Assembly (NCBI GenBank): GCA_029975915.1
Contig: JARKOC010000025.1
Coordinates: 1-64,000, forward strand
DNA from: Bryobacteraceae bacterium
GTDB lineage: Bacteria; Acidobacteriota; Terriglobia; Bryobacterales; Bryobacteraceae
DNA: 64,000 bases
Direction of reading: 5' to 3'
Position numbers and translations under genes: made by a program
The notes under the pieces: generated by a model
Database searches by the model: none
What the model saw: only the letters and a program-made list of their open reading frames with translations
Told to the model about the DNA's origin: nothing
Part shown: positions 1 to 7,359 of the stretch, piece by piece
Layout of the letters: each line of letters begins with the position of its first letter
Numbering within the stretch: position 1 is the first letter of the stretch

Positions 1-132
1 GTATCTTCATTGCCCGTTCCATCTCCGCGGCCGGGAACTGCTCTTGGATCGCTTCCACATCCTCCAGCGTTTCCCAACCGCCGCTCGACCGGACAATTCA
101 TTTGCTAATTGAGGCGGACAAATCACATGCTA
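1..132 (-). mobile_element. Edge of an insertion sequence: transposase N-terminus plus end repeats
   Basis: The minus strand of positions 1-91 reads without a stop towards the window edge and contains WETLEDVEAIQEQFPAAE followed by MERAMKI. This resembles the start of ISNCY-type transposases, which often open with a similar acidic stretch before the HTH; the family is recalled by resemblance, not proven. Outside the reading frame lie two imperfect direct copies of GGACAATTCATTTGCTA (91-107 and 116-132, 14 of 17 bases the same), as expected for the terminal region of an element. Most of the element lies beyond the window, and its start codon cannot be fixed. Confidence 0.5.
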
Positions 133-218
133 CCGACACCAAATCTTGTCAAAGTTGAACAGTATCAGCAGGATGGTTTAGAATCGGGGCACCTAGTCAG
201 TTAGAGGAGGCATCCCGG

Positions 219-2021
219 ATGCATGCCGCCCCGGTTGTCAACGATTTCTCTATCCACGTCGCCACGGCCAACGGCAGTGGCAGCCAAACCGCCAACAATG
301 TCCTGATGCGGTCCATCTTCCAGATGGGCGTGCCTGTGTCGGGCAAGAACCTTTTTCCCTCCAACATCGCCGGCCTGCCGACGTGGTTCACCATCCGCGC
401 CTCGCGCAAGGGCTACATCGGGCGCAAGAAGGAAATCGACCTGCTCGTCGCCATGAACCCCGAGACGGCCCGCGAGGACGTGCTCGGGCTCGATGCGGGA
501 GCGATGGTGGTCTATGACGAACCTCTCGCGCTCTCCGGACTGCGCGACGACCTTGAGTTCCATGCCGTGCCGTTCGACAAGCTTGTCACCCCGGTCTGTC
601 CCGAGGTGAAACTGCGCAAGCTGGTCCGGAACATGATCTACGACGGCGTGGTGGCGCACCTGCTCGACATCGACCTGGAAGAAGTCCGCAAGGCGCTGTT
701 CAAGCAGTTCGGCGAGAAGAAGCGCAAAGCGGCAGAATTGAACTGGCAGGCGGTGCTGGCTGGAAACCATTACGCCAAAGAGAATCTGCCGAAGACCGGC
801 CGTCTCAAGGTGGAGCGGATGGACGCCAACCAGGGCCGGCTGATCATCGACGGCAACACGGCCGCCGCTCTGGGCTGCGTCTTCGCCGGCGTGACAGTGC
901 TGACGTGGTATCCCATCACGCCGTCGTCGTCGCTGGCCGAGGCAATGATCGACTTCCTGGGCCGGTTGCGGACAGACCCTGAGACCGGCAAGGCGACCTA
1001 TGCGGTGGTGCAGGCCGAAGATGAACTGGCCGCCGCCGGCATGGTGCTGGGCGCATCGTGGGCAGGCGCGCGGTCGATGACATGTACTTCGGGACCGGGC
1101 ATTTCGCTGATGTCCGAGTTCCTGGGCCTGGGCTACTTTGCCGAGATTCCCGGCGTCTTCATCGACGTCCAGCGCGTCGGTCCATCGACGGGCCTGCCGA
1201 CGAGGACTGCTCAGGGCGATACGCTGATTAACGCCATCGTCTCCCACGGCGACACAAAGCACCCCATCTTTTTCCCGTCCAACCCGGAAGAGTGTTTTTC
1301 CATGGCGACCGACGCCTTCAACCTGGCCGAGCGGTTCCAGACGCCTGTGTTCATCAACATGGATCTGGATCTCGGCATGAACAACTGGATGTCGGACCCG
1401 TTCGCGTACCCCGATAAGCCGGTAGATCGCGGCAAGGTGCTTTCGGTCGAAGACCTTGAAAGGCTGGGCGGGTTTTCGCGCTATCTGGACGTCGACGGCG
1501 ACGGCGTCCCATACCGGACGCTGCCCGGCACGCCGCACGAAAAGGCGGGTTACTTCACCCGCGGCACTGGTCATGACGAGCACGCCAAGTACAGTGAAAA
1601 GCCGGCCGATTGGGTGGCCAACATGGACCGGCTGGCGCGCAAGTTCGAGTCCATCCGCGACGCGGTCCCTGCGCCGGAGGCGAGTTTCAATCCGAAGGCA
1701 CGCGCCGGCGTGGTTTCGGTTGGCACTTCGAGATATGCGATGGAAGAGGCATGCGACCAGTTGCGCGAGGAGCGCGGATTGGAGACATCGTGGCTGCGGC
1801 TGAAGGCGTATCCGTTCACCGAGTCGCTCATCGAGTTCATCAAGGCGCATGACCGCGTCTACGTGATCGACCAGAACCGCGATGCGCAGTTGCTGGCGCT
1901 GATGAGACTGGATCTCGATCCGGCGCTGACGGTCAAGCTGCGCAGCGTGCGCTATTACGGCGGATTGCCGCTGGATGCCCGCACCGTGTCCGATGAGATC
2001 GCCAGCCAGGAGGGAATTTGA
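219..2021 (+). CDS. korA: 2-oxoacid:ferredoxin oxidoreductase, fused gamma-alpha subunit
   Basis: This is the large subunit of a KorAB-type 2-oxoglutarate (or related 2-oxoacid) ferredoxin oxidoreductase, a cytoplasmic thiamine diphosphate enzyme that oxidatively decarboxylates a 2-oxoacid to acyl-CoA and reduces ferredoxin. The roughly 190-residue N-terminal part is the gamma domain (GSGSQT near residue 20, IGRKKEIDLLVAMN near 67-80). The alpha domain follows from about residue 208, with YPITPSSS near 231 and a SGPGISLMSE stretch. The 600-residue length fits the gamma-alpha fusion class. The ATG at 219 has a strong Shine-Dalgarno (GAGGAGG, 204-210). The beta-subunit gene follows with a one-base TGATG overlap, so the two are translationally coupled. 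The exact substrate cannot be read from the sequence. Confidence 0.93.
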   Translation: MHAAPVVNDFSIHVATANGSGSQTANNVLMRSIFQMGVPVSGKNLFPSNIAGLPTWFTIRASRKGYIGRKKEIDLLVAMNPETAREDVLGLDAGAMVVYDEPLALSGLRDDLEFHAVPFDKLVTPVCPEVKLRKLVRNMIYDGVVAHLLDIDLEEVRKALFKQFGEKKRKAAELNWQAVLAGNHYAKENLPKTGRLKVERMDANQGRLIIDGNTAAALGCVFAGVTVLTWYPITPSSSLAEAMIDFLGRLRTDPETGKATYAVVQAEDELAAAGMVLGASWAGARSMTCTSGPGISLMSEFLGLGYFAEIPGVFIDVQRVGPSTGLPTRTAQGDTLINAIVSHGDTKHPIFFPSNPEECFSMATDAFNLAERFQTPVFINMDLDLGMNNWMSDPFAYPDKPVDRGKVLSVEDLERLGGFSRYLDVDGDGVPYRTLPGTPHEKAGYFTRGTGHDEHAKYSEKPADWVANMDRLARKFESIRDAVPAPEASFNPKARAGVVSVGTSRYAMEEACDQLREERGLETSWLRLKAYPFTESLIEFIKAHDRVYVIDQNRDAQLLALMRLDLDPALTVKLRSVRYYGGLPLDARTVSDEIASQEGI

Positions 2022-3061
2022 TGAGTGCGCCAACGATGCCTGCGAAGAAGTCCAACCGGCTTGGACTGGATATTCTCCCTTACCGGGGGAGCAAGACGAC
2101 GTTGTGCGCGGGCTGCGGCCACAACGCCGTGACCGAACGATTAGTGGAAGCCTGCTGGGAACTGGGGGTCGAGCCGTGGCGGGTGGCGAAGATTTCGGGC
2201 ATCGGCTGTTCGTCGAAGACGCCGGCCTATTTCCTGGGCCAGTCGCATGGATTTAATTCGGTCCATGGACGCGCGCCGGCCGTCGCCACGGGCGCGCTGT
2301 TGGGCAACCATCAGTTGCGTTGCGTGCTGATCAGCGGCGACGGCGACACGGCGTCGATCGGCTTAGGCCAGTTTATGCACACGCTGCGGCGGAATCCGGC
2401 CATGCTGTACCTGATCGAAAACAACGGCGTCTATGGGTTGACGAAGGGGCAGTTTTCGGCGACGTCGGATCTAGGGGCGAAGTCGAAGAGCGGCGCGGTG
2501 AACGCCTTTACTCCGATTGATTGTTGCCTGGCGGCGATCGAATATGGCGCGACGTTCGTGGCGCGGTCGTTTTCGGGCGACAAGAAGCAACTGTCGGCGC
2601 TGCTGAGGGCGGCGCTGTCGCACGACGGCCTTGCCGTGGTGGATGTCATCAGCCCGTGCGTGGCGTTCAATGACCACGCAGGTTCAACCAAGTCTTATTC
2701 ATACATGAAGGACCACGAGGAGCCGCTGCACGAGATCGACTTCATTCCGTTCTTCGACGACATCGAAGTAGAGATCGAGGAAGGCGCAACGCGAGAGGTG
2801 ACCTTGCATGACGGTTCGCGGGTGCTGTTGCACAAGCTGGAGCAAGACTACGACCCGTCGAGCCGGTTGAACGCCGTGACGCGGCTGCACCAGGCGTCGG
2901 ACGGCGACGAGGTGCTGACCGGGTTGCTGTATTTGGACAAGTCACGGCCGAGTTTCACCAAGATGCTGAATCTTGTGGACCAGCCGCTGGCGAGTCTGCC
3001 AGAGTCGATGACGCGACCGAGCGCGGAAGCTCTGGAACGGATCAACGAGGAGTTCAGGTAG
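2021..3061 (+). CDS. korB: 2-oxoacid:ferredoxin oxidoreductase, beta subunit
   Basis: This is the thiamine diphosphate-binding beta subunit that completes the enzyme begun by the preceding gene. CAGCGH at residues 29-34 is the family's N-terminal cysteine motif. GDGD near 106-109 with ENNGVYGLTKGQ near 133-144 forms the ThDP/Mg-binding signature; GLTKGQ is typical of ferredoxin-dependent 2-oxoacid oxidoreductases. The ATG at 2021 is chosen over an upstream TTG because AGGAGGGA at 2010-2017 sits just before it and the gene then overlaps the korA stop as TGATG. At 346 residues it is of usual length for the fused-subunit class. No separate delta (ferredoxin-like) subunit is nearby, consistent with use of a free ferredoxin. 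Confidence 0.93.
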   Translation: MSAPTMPAKKSNRLGLDILPYRGSKTTLCAGCGHNAVTERLVEACWELGVEPWRVAKISGIGCSSKTPAYFLGQSHGFNSVHGRAPAVATGALLGNHQLRCVLISGDGDTASIGLGQFMHTLRRNPAMLYLIENNGVYGLTKGQFSATSDLGAKSKSGAVNAFTPIDCCLAAIEYGATFVARSFSGDKKQLSALLRAALSHDGLAVVDVISPCVAFNDHAGSTKSYSYMKDHEEPLHEIDFIPFFDDIEVEIEEGATREVTLHDGSRVLLHKLEQDYDPSSRLNAVTRLHQASDGDEVLTGLLYLDKSRPSFTKMLNLVDQPLASLPESMTRPSAEALERINEEFR

Positions 3062-3069
3062 ACGCTCGT

Positions 3070-4266
3070 TTGGACGATCATGAAAGCGTGAGCTTTCAGT
3101 TCATTGGAAGCGTGAGCTTTCCGGCCAAACGAATCGCGTGCCTGCTAATAGTGGCGGCAGGCGGGTACAGCGCAGCCGATCTGTCTTTGGTGCGCCAGGC
3201 GGCAGGGGGAACGCTTGCGGCAGTGGCCTCGAGACGAGTCTCGAGGCGGCAGGCCGAGGGCCTGCGCCACAAAGGGAATCCGCTCCCTGTGTTCGCGGTT
3301 GGCGCGGCCTGGGTGGCCCAGCAAGCTCCGGCCAATCTTGTGAAGATCGAGGTGCGCGGCAATGAGCGGCTGAGCGTCGGGCGGGTGATCGAGACATCGG
3401 GGCTGAAGACGGGCCAGGCAGTGGATCGCGCCGCGCTACAGGCCGCGGTTGAACGCATGATGGCGACAGGTCTGTTCGAGCGGGTGAACTGGCGGACTCA
3501 GCCGGGCGAGGATGGCGTCATGGTCACATTGACGGTCCGTGAAAGGCCGGAACAGCAAGCTGACGCGGAGCACGCGGCGGGACCGAGAATTGAACGGGTG
3601 GATGTCACGGGGTTGACGCCGGAACGAAACGATCTCCTGCGCAAACGTCTGGACGCTCCGATGGGCGGGCGGATGTTCAGCCAGGAGATGGCCGAGGAGG
3701 TGGCCGGGCCGCTGGTGCGCGCGGCATTGGCCGAATGGGGGTATTGGAATCCGGCGGTGAAGTTCGGACTAGAAGCGGGATCGGCTCTGGTCATCACAGT
3801 GCAAGAAGGACCAGCGGCGTTGCTGGGCGAAGTCATTCTGGAAGGCGGCGAAGCGAAGTGGCTGGATGGCGCAGGCTACGTGAAGGGCGCGCCGGCGGAG
3901 TCAAAGAAACTGAATCTGGCGTTGGGCAAGGTGATCCAGGCGGCGCGGAATTCCGGATACCTGACGGCGGCGGCGCGATCCGAGAACAGTGTCACCGACG
4001 GACGTCTAAATGTGAAAATCTCCATGGAAAAGGGTCCGCTGTACCGTTTCGGTGAGCTTCGCATCGAGGGCTTGGATGCGCAGCGGGAGAAGCGGGCGCG
4101 GGCGCTGTGGAAGCTGAAGCCGGGCGACGCGGCCGGCGCGGCGGCTCTGGAGGAGTGGATCCGTTTGGTCTTCGAGCGGCGGATTCCGGTGTGGGATCGA
4201 GCGCAGAGAGAATGGCTTCCGCGACAGGGCGAGGCCATCGCCGACGCCGTGGTTTCGTTCCGCTGA
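3070..4266 (+). CDS. POTRA-repeat protein, BamA/TamA N-terminal-like
   Basis: The protein carries successive POTRA-like units. The first is VKIEVRGNERLSVGRVIE through GLFERVNWRT (about residues 91-140), and the next opens with IERVDVTGL. A C-terminal unit contains GPLYRFGELRIEGL. These domains normally sit in the periplasm on Omp85 proteins that fold or export outer-membrane proteins, but no beta-barrel follows: the product ends at about 398 residues. It could be a stand-alone POTRA chaperone or partner. The start is uncertain. The frame opens with TTG at 3070, reads through two short palindromes and then through a two-hairpin repeat (about residues 52-67). A start further downstream, near FAVGAAWVAQQA, would give a signal-peptide-like N-terminus and leave the repeats outside the gene. 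Confidence 0.7.
   Translation: MDDHESVSFQFIGSVSFPAKRIACLLIVAAGGYSAADLSLVRQAAGGTLAAVASRRVSRRQAEGLRHKGNPLPVFAVGAAWVAQQAPANLVKIEVRGNERLSVGRVIETSGLKTGQAVDRAALQAAVERMMATGLFERVNWRTQPGEDGVMVTLTVRERPEQQADAEHAAGPRIERVDVTGLTPERNDLLRKRLDAPMGGRMFSQEMAEEVAGPLVRAALAEWGYWNPAVKFGLEAGSALVITVQEGPAALLGEVILEGGEAKWLDGAGYVKGAPAESKKLNLALGKVIQAARNSGYLTAAARSENSVTDGRLNVKISMEKGPLYRFGELRIEGLDAQREKRARALWKLKPGDAAGAAALEEWIRLVFERRIPVWDRAQREWLPRQGEAIADAVVSFR
3081..3122. repeat. Two tandem short palindromes sharing AAGCGTGAGCTT
   Basis: TGAAAGC-GTGA-GCTTTCA (3081-3098) is a perfect hairpin. GGAAGCGTGAGCTTTCC (3106-3122) is a close second copy 25 bases on. They follow the korB stop and fall inside the first codons of the next reading frame if that frame starts at its TTG. 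They may act as a terminator or as REP-like units. Confidence 0.6.
3223..3270. repeat. Two-hairpin palindromic repeat, copy 1
   Basis: A short outer stem GTGGC/GCCAC (3223-3227 and 3266-3270) encloses two perfect hairpins: GCCTCGAGAC/GTCTCGAGGC (stem 10, loop GA, 3226-3247) and GCAGGCC/GGCCTGC (stem 7, 3249-3265). A near-identical module lies at 14045-14084. The element falls inside the upstream-extended frame of the POTRA gene. Confidence 0.8.
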
Positions 4267-4395
4267 GGTTGGTTTGATGCGTGGAAATCAGGCCCGGCGG
4301 TCCAGTTTGGTATCATGCGGCTTCGTGCTCCGGTCGCTCGGCCCGGCGGTTGTGGGGCTGCGTTGTCGGATAATCGAGTGGAGGCTTCATCAGTT

Positions 4396-5892
4396 ATGTA
4401 CTGGCTTGGAATTGACATCGGAACCGGCGGCAGCCGGGCGCTTTTGGTGGACGAATTGGGGACCGTTAAGGCCGCCTGCACCGCGGCGCACGAAGACATC
4501 CGGATGGACAAGCCCCTTTGGGCCGAGCAGCGGCCCGAGAACTGGTGGGATGCCGCCCAGGAGGCCATCAAGGGCGTCCTGAAGCAGGCTGGAGCCAAGG
4601 GCGAGGACGTCAAGGCCATCGGCCTTTCCGGGCAGATGCACGGCCTGGTGATGCTGGACAAGGAAGACAACGTCATCCGCCCGTCGCTGATCTGGTGCGA
4701 CCAGCGCAGCCAGCCGCAGGTGGATTTCATTAACCAGACCGTAGGCAAAGCCAACGTCGTCGCCCATACGGCCAATCCGATGCTGACCGGCTTCACGCTG
4801 CCGAAGCTGCTCTGGGTGAAGGACAACGAGCCACAGAATTTTGAAAAGGCCAGCAAGATCCTGCTGCCGAAGGATTATGTCCGGCTGAAGCTGACCGGCG
4901 TCCATGCCACCGAGGTGAGCGACGCATCGGGCACGGGATTGCTCGATGTCGTCACGCGGCGCTGGTCGCGCGAAATGATCGAGCGGCTGAAGCTGGACGC
5001 GAGCCTTCTGCCCGAATTGAAGGAATCGGTCGAGGTCAGCGGCACTGTCACCAAGGCGGCGGCCAAATCGACCGGCTTGAAGGAAGGCACGCCGGTAGTG
5101 GGCGGCGGCGGCGACCAGGCGGCGAGCGGAATCGGCAATGGAATCGTCCGGCCGGGGCCGGTGTCGTGCACGATCGGCACGTCGGGCGTCGTGTTCGCCT
5201 ATTCGGATCGCCCGCAGTACGATCCCGCGGGCCGAGTCCATACGTTCTGCCACGCCGTGAAGGGCAAGTGGCATGTGATGGGCGTGACGCAGGGCGCGGG
5301 CCTGAGCTTGCAGTGGGTGCGCAACCAGTTGATGCCGGGCGCCAAGTACGACGACATGACAGCCGAGGCGGCCACCTCTCCGGTGCTGTCGCACGGCCTG
5401 TTCTGGCTGCCTTACCTGATGGGCGAGCGGACGCCGCATCTTGACGCGATCGCGCGCGGCGGATGGATCGGATTGACGGCGAAACACACGCGAGCGGATC
5501 TGATCCGGTCGGTGATCGAGGGAGTCAGCTATTCGCTCAAGGACTGCCTGGGGATCATCGAGTCGATGGGCTTGGATGTGAAGAACGTGCGCGCCTCGGG
5601 CGGCGGCGCGAATTCGGCATTCTGGCGCCAGATGCTGGCCGACATCTTCGGCATCGGCATCTCGACGCTGGAAAACCGCGAAGGCTCGGCTTACGGCGCG
5701 GCGCTGCTCGCCATGGCTGGATCGGGATTGTACAAGTCGATCGAAGAGACGTGCGACTCGGTGATCCGCGAAACAGAATGTCTGATTCCGAACGTGCACG
5801 AGTCGTCGGCATATGCGCGCGGCTACGAGGTGTTCAGCGTATTGTATCCGACGCTGAAGCCGATTTACGGGCTGATCCATCAACTGGCTTAG
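4396..5892 (+). CDS. xylB: Xylulokinase-like FGGY sugar kinase
   Basis: This is a cytoplasmic carbohydrate kinase of the FGGY family that phosphorylates D-xylulose or a close relative using ATP. The first ATPase lobe opens with GIDIGTGGSRALLVDELG. GLSGQMHGLVMLD near residue 77 is the substrate-side motif characteristic of xylulokinases. The second lobe has GGGGDQAASGIGNG and ASGGGANSAFWRQ, followed by GSAYGAALLA. The 498-residue length is normal. The ATG at 4396 is chosen because the FGGY fold starts right after it; the earlier in-frame ATG at 4315 would add 27 residues without a recognisable role. No isomerase or pentose transporter is adjacent, so substrate assignment rests on motif similarity only. 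Confidence 0.88.
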   Translation: MYWLGIDIGTGGSRALLVDELGTVKAACTAAHEDIRMDKPLWAEQRPENWWDAAQEAIKGVLKQAGAKGEDVKAIGLSGQMHGLVMLDKEDNVIRPSLIWCDQRSQPQVDFINQTVGKANVVAHTANPMLTGFTLPKLLWVKDNEPQNFEKASKILLPKDYVRLKLTGVHATEVSDASGTGLLDVVTRRWSREMIERLKLDASLLPELKESVEVSGTVTKAAAKSTGLKEGTPVVGGGGDQAASGIGNGIVRPGPVSCTIGTSGVVFAYSDRPQYDPAGRVHTFCHAVKGKWHVMGVTQGAGLSLQWVRNQLMPGAKYDDMTAEAATSPVLSHGLFWLPYLMGERTPHLDAIARGGWIGLTAKHTRADLIRSVIEGVSYSLKDCLGIIESMGLDVKNVRASGGGANSAFWRQMLADIFGIGISTLENREGSAYGAALLAMAGSGLYKSIEETCDSVIRETECLIPNVHESSAYARGYEVFSVLYPTLKPIYGLIHQLA

Positions 5893-6142
5893 CAACCAAA
5901 CAAATCTGCTTTCAAATGGGCGGTGGTGTGGGGATCCGCACCCCCGTTTTTTCCGTTCGCGATTGCCCGGAGAACGGCGGTTCCCCTGGCTTGAGGTATT
6001 GCCTTTGTCGCGCCAAGGCACATGCTTCGGCACTCGTGTCGAGGGATAGGCCCTGAGCCTGGGGTAAAGGCTGGAGCGAACATGGCAGTCACCTCCTGTC
6101 GCGCACCGCTCACTCGTCGATACGGCTTGCGACAATAATCTT
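5893..6142. other. Intergenic region with a weakly supported minus-strand small ORF
   Basis: A minus-strand frame from an ATG at 6083 down to 5889 (64 codons) has a near-perfect ribosome site: AGGAGGT on the minus strand at 6091-6097 with a 7-base spacer. The predicted peptide has no recognisable domain or membrane segment and overlaps the xylB stop. Apart from the ribosome site nothing supports it as a gene. Confidence 0.2.
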
Positions 6143-7003
6143 GTGAACCTCGTTTACATCACCGGCCCAGACCCCTGCCAAGGCCCCTTGCTCATCGCCG
6201 CCGCCATCTGCCGGTCTCTGCAGCTCCACGGCTTTCACGTCGCCCCGCTTTCGCTCTGTCCGCCGGCCGCGCAACGCTTCCCCTGCCCCGGCGGAGGCTC
6301 GGTCAGCCGCAACGCCGCCATCCTCGCCGAGGCCTGCGGACAGTTGCCGCAAGCCCGCTTTGAGGCCTCGGCCGCACACCGGTTCGAACGCGAATACGAC
6401 TGGCTCGTTATCCTCGCCGGACACCCCCCAGCCACCCCGCTTGATCATTGCCGCATCCTCTCCGTATCTCCAAGACAAGACGGCTGGACTGTACGCCTCG
6501 GCGGCCGCGATTTGGAACTGCCTCGCGCGCCCGAAATCTGCCTGACGCCAGAGGCCCTGCCCGAAGTCGAGGCATTGCCCCCTTACCGGCCCGGCGCTCC
6601 CCGCGTCGGCGTCGTCTCATGGCCTCACATCACCAACTTCGCAGACTTCCTGAACGTCCCTGGCGCCGAGTGGATCGCTTTCCCGCTTCCAGGGAAACTT
6701 GACGTGATTCTCCTGCCAAACTCCTCCGACGTAGCATCCGACACCGAATGGCTCGGTCTTCAGGGTCTCGACAATTGGCTCGCTCTCCAATCCGCCATAG
6801 GCTCCCGCATCGTCTCCACCGGCTTCCCCTGGCCTTCGGCCCGGCTTCGTCTTCAGCCGGGCGATATCCAGGACTCGAACCAGCTCTCGCTCGCCCTCGG
6901 CGCCCGCATCACGGCCCCGCTACCCCCAGATGGGGACATCAATAACCTCGCCCAGTGGTGGGAAGACGCCTACGGCTCCCATCCCGACGATCTCGCGCCT
7001 TAA
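6143..7003 (+). CDS. Degenerate CobQ-like (cobyric acid synthase family) protein
   Basis: The order of motifs follows cobyric acid synthase. VYITGPDPCQGPLLIAAAIC (residues 4-23) lies where CobQ has its GKS P-loop. YDWLVILAGHPPATPL (about 85-100) lies where CobQ has the acidic EGAGSPAEINL-type stretch. RVGVVSWPHITNFADF (154-169) and LPNSSDVASDTEWL (191-204) match the start of the glutamine amidotransferase domain. All three catalytic elements are changed: the P-loop has no GK(S/T), the acidic ligand is gone, and VSTGFPWP (224-231) replaces the GICGGYQ nucleophile elbow. At 286 residues it is well short of CobQ (about 480-500). It is an uninterrupted frame, so it is either a repurposed pseudoenzyme or a recent inactive relic. 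The GTG start has no clear ribosome site. It precedes the B12-dependent ribonucleotide reductase. Confidence 0.65.
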   Translation: MNLVYITGPDPCQGPLLIAAAICRSLQLHGFHVAPLSLCPPAAQRFPCPGGGSVSRNAAILAEACGQLPQARFEASAAHRFEREYDWLVILAGHPPATPLDHCRILSVSPRQDGWTVRLGGRDLELPRAPEICLTPEALPEVEALPPYRPGAPRVGVVSWPHITNFADFLNVPGAEWIAFPLPGKLDVILLPNSSDVASDTEWLGLQGLDNWLALQSAIGSRIVSTGFPWPSARLRLQPGDIQDSNQLSLALGARITAPLPPDGDINNLAQWWEDAYGSHPDDLAP

Positions 7004-7203
7004 CCGGGGCTATCCTATACCATGGTCCATCGTCATCGTTTTCAATGACTTGGAACCCGCCTGATGACCCGGCGCTCGATCTTTGACAGGCTATCGTGAA
7101 CCTTTCCAGGATGTTGCCCGAGGCGCTCCCTGAACCATCCCAGCCCCTGTTTCATTATCGTGAATTTCGCTAACTTTCTTTTGCCGTTGGATCAATCAGT
7201 TAG

Positions 7204-7250
7204 CCACAACTTATCGATTCAGGCATTGACCGCCTACAACATATTGGGGT
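7204..7250 (+). promoter_or_regulatory. Candidate paired NrdR boxes upstream of nrdJ
   Basis: Two similar sites, CCACAACTTATCGATT (7204-7219) and CTACAACATATTGGGG (7234-7249), are repeated exactly 30 bases apart, about three helical turns. The spacing and the ACAAC-AT-AT core resemble the paired boxes of the ribonucleotide reductase repressor NrdR. The rest of the 356-base gap before nrdJ (7004-7359) shows no gene. I could not recognise an adenosylcobalamin riboswitch in it. Confidence 0.4.
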
Positions 7251-7359
7251 ACTGTTACCAATGCCCCCCGTATTCTTCCCGCTGTTGGAGGTTCCACTCG
7301 GGGCTGTCCGAGGCGTTCGGCACAGGTAGGCAAGAAAGCTGTCAGGGAGGAGCCATCTC

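Noticed and set aside
201..2033. 610-codon open frame on the minus strand
   Set aside because: It lies entirely opposite korA, which has clear motifs. The frame is rich in Arg and His and shows no domain, as expected from the shadow of a GC-rich gene.
5915..5965. Possible tRNA-like or riboswitch-like segment (GGGGATCCGCACCCCC)
   Set aside because: Neither strand folds into a cloverleaf and no T-loop consensus is present.
4390..6135. 581-codon open frame on the minus strand
   Set aside because: It is opposite xylB and shows no recognisable sequence; it arises from high GC at third positions.
7004..7359. Adenosylcobalamin riboswitch before nrdJ
   Set aside because: I looked for the conserved B12-box sequence and did not find it; only the NrdR-like boxes stood out.
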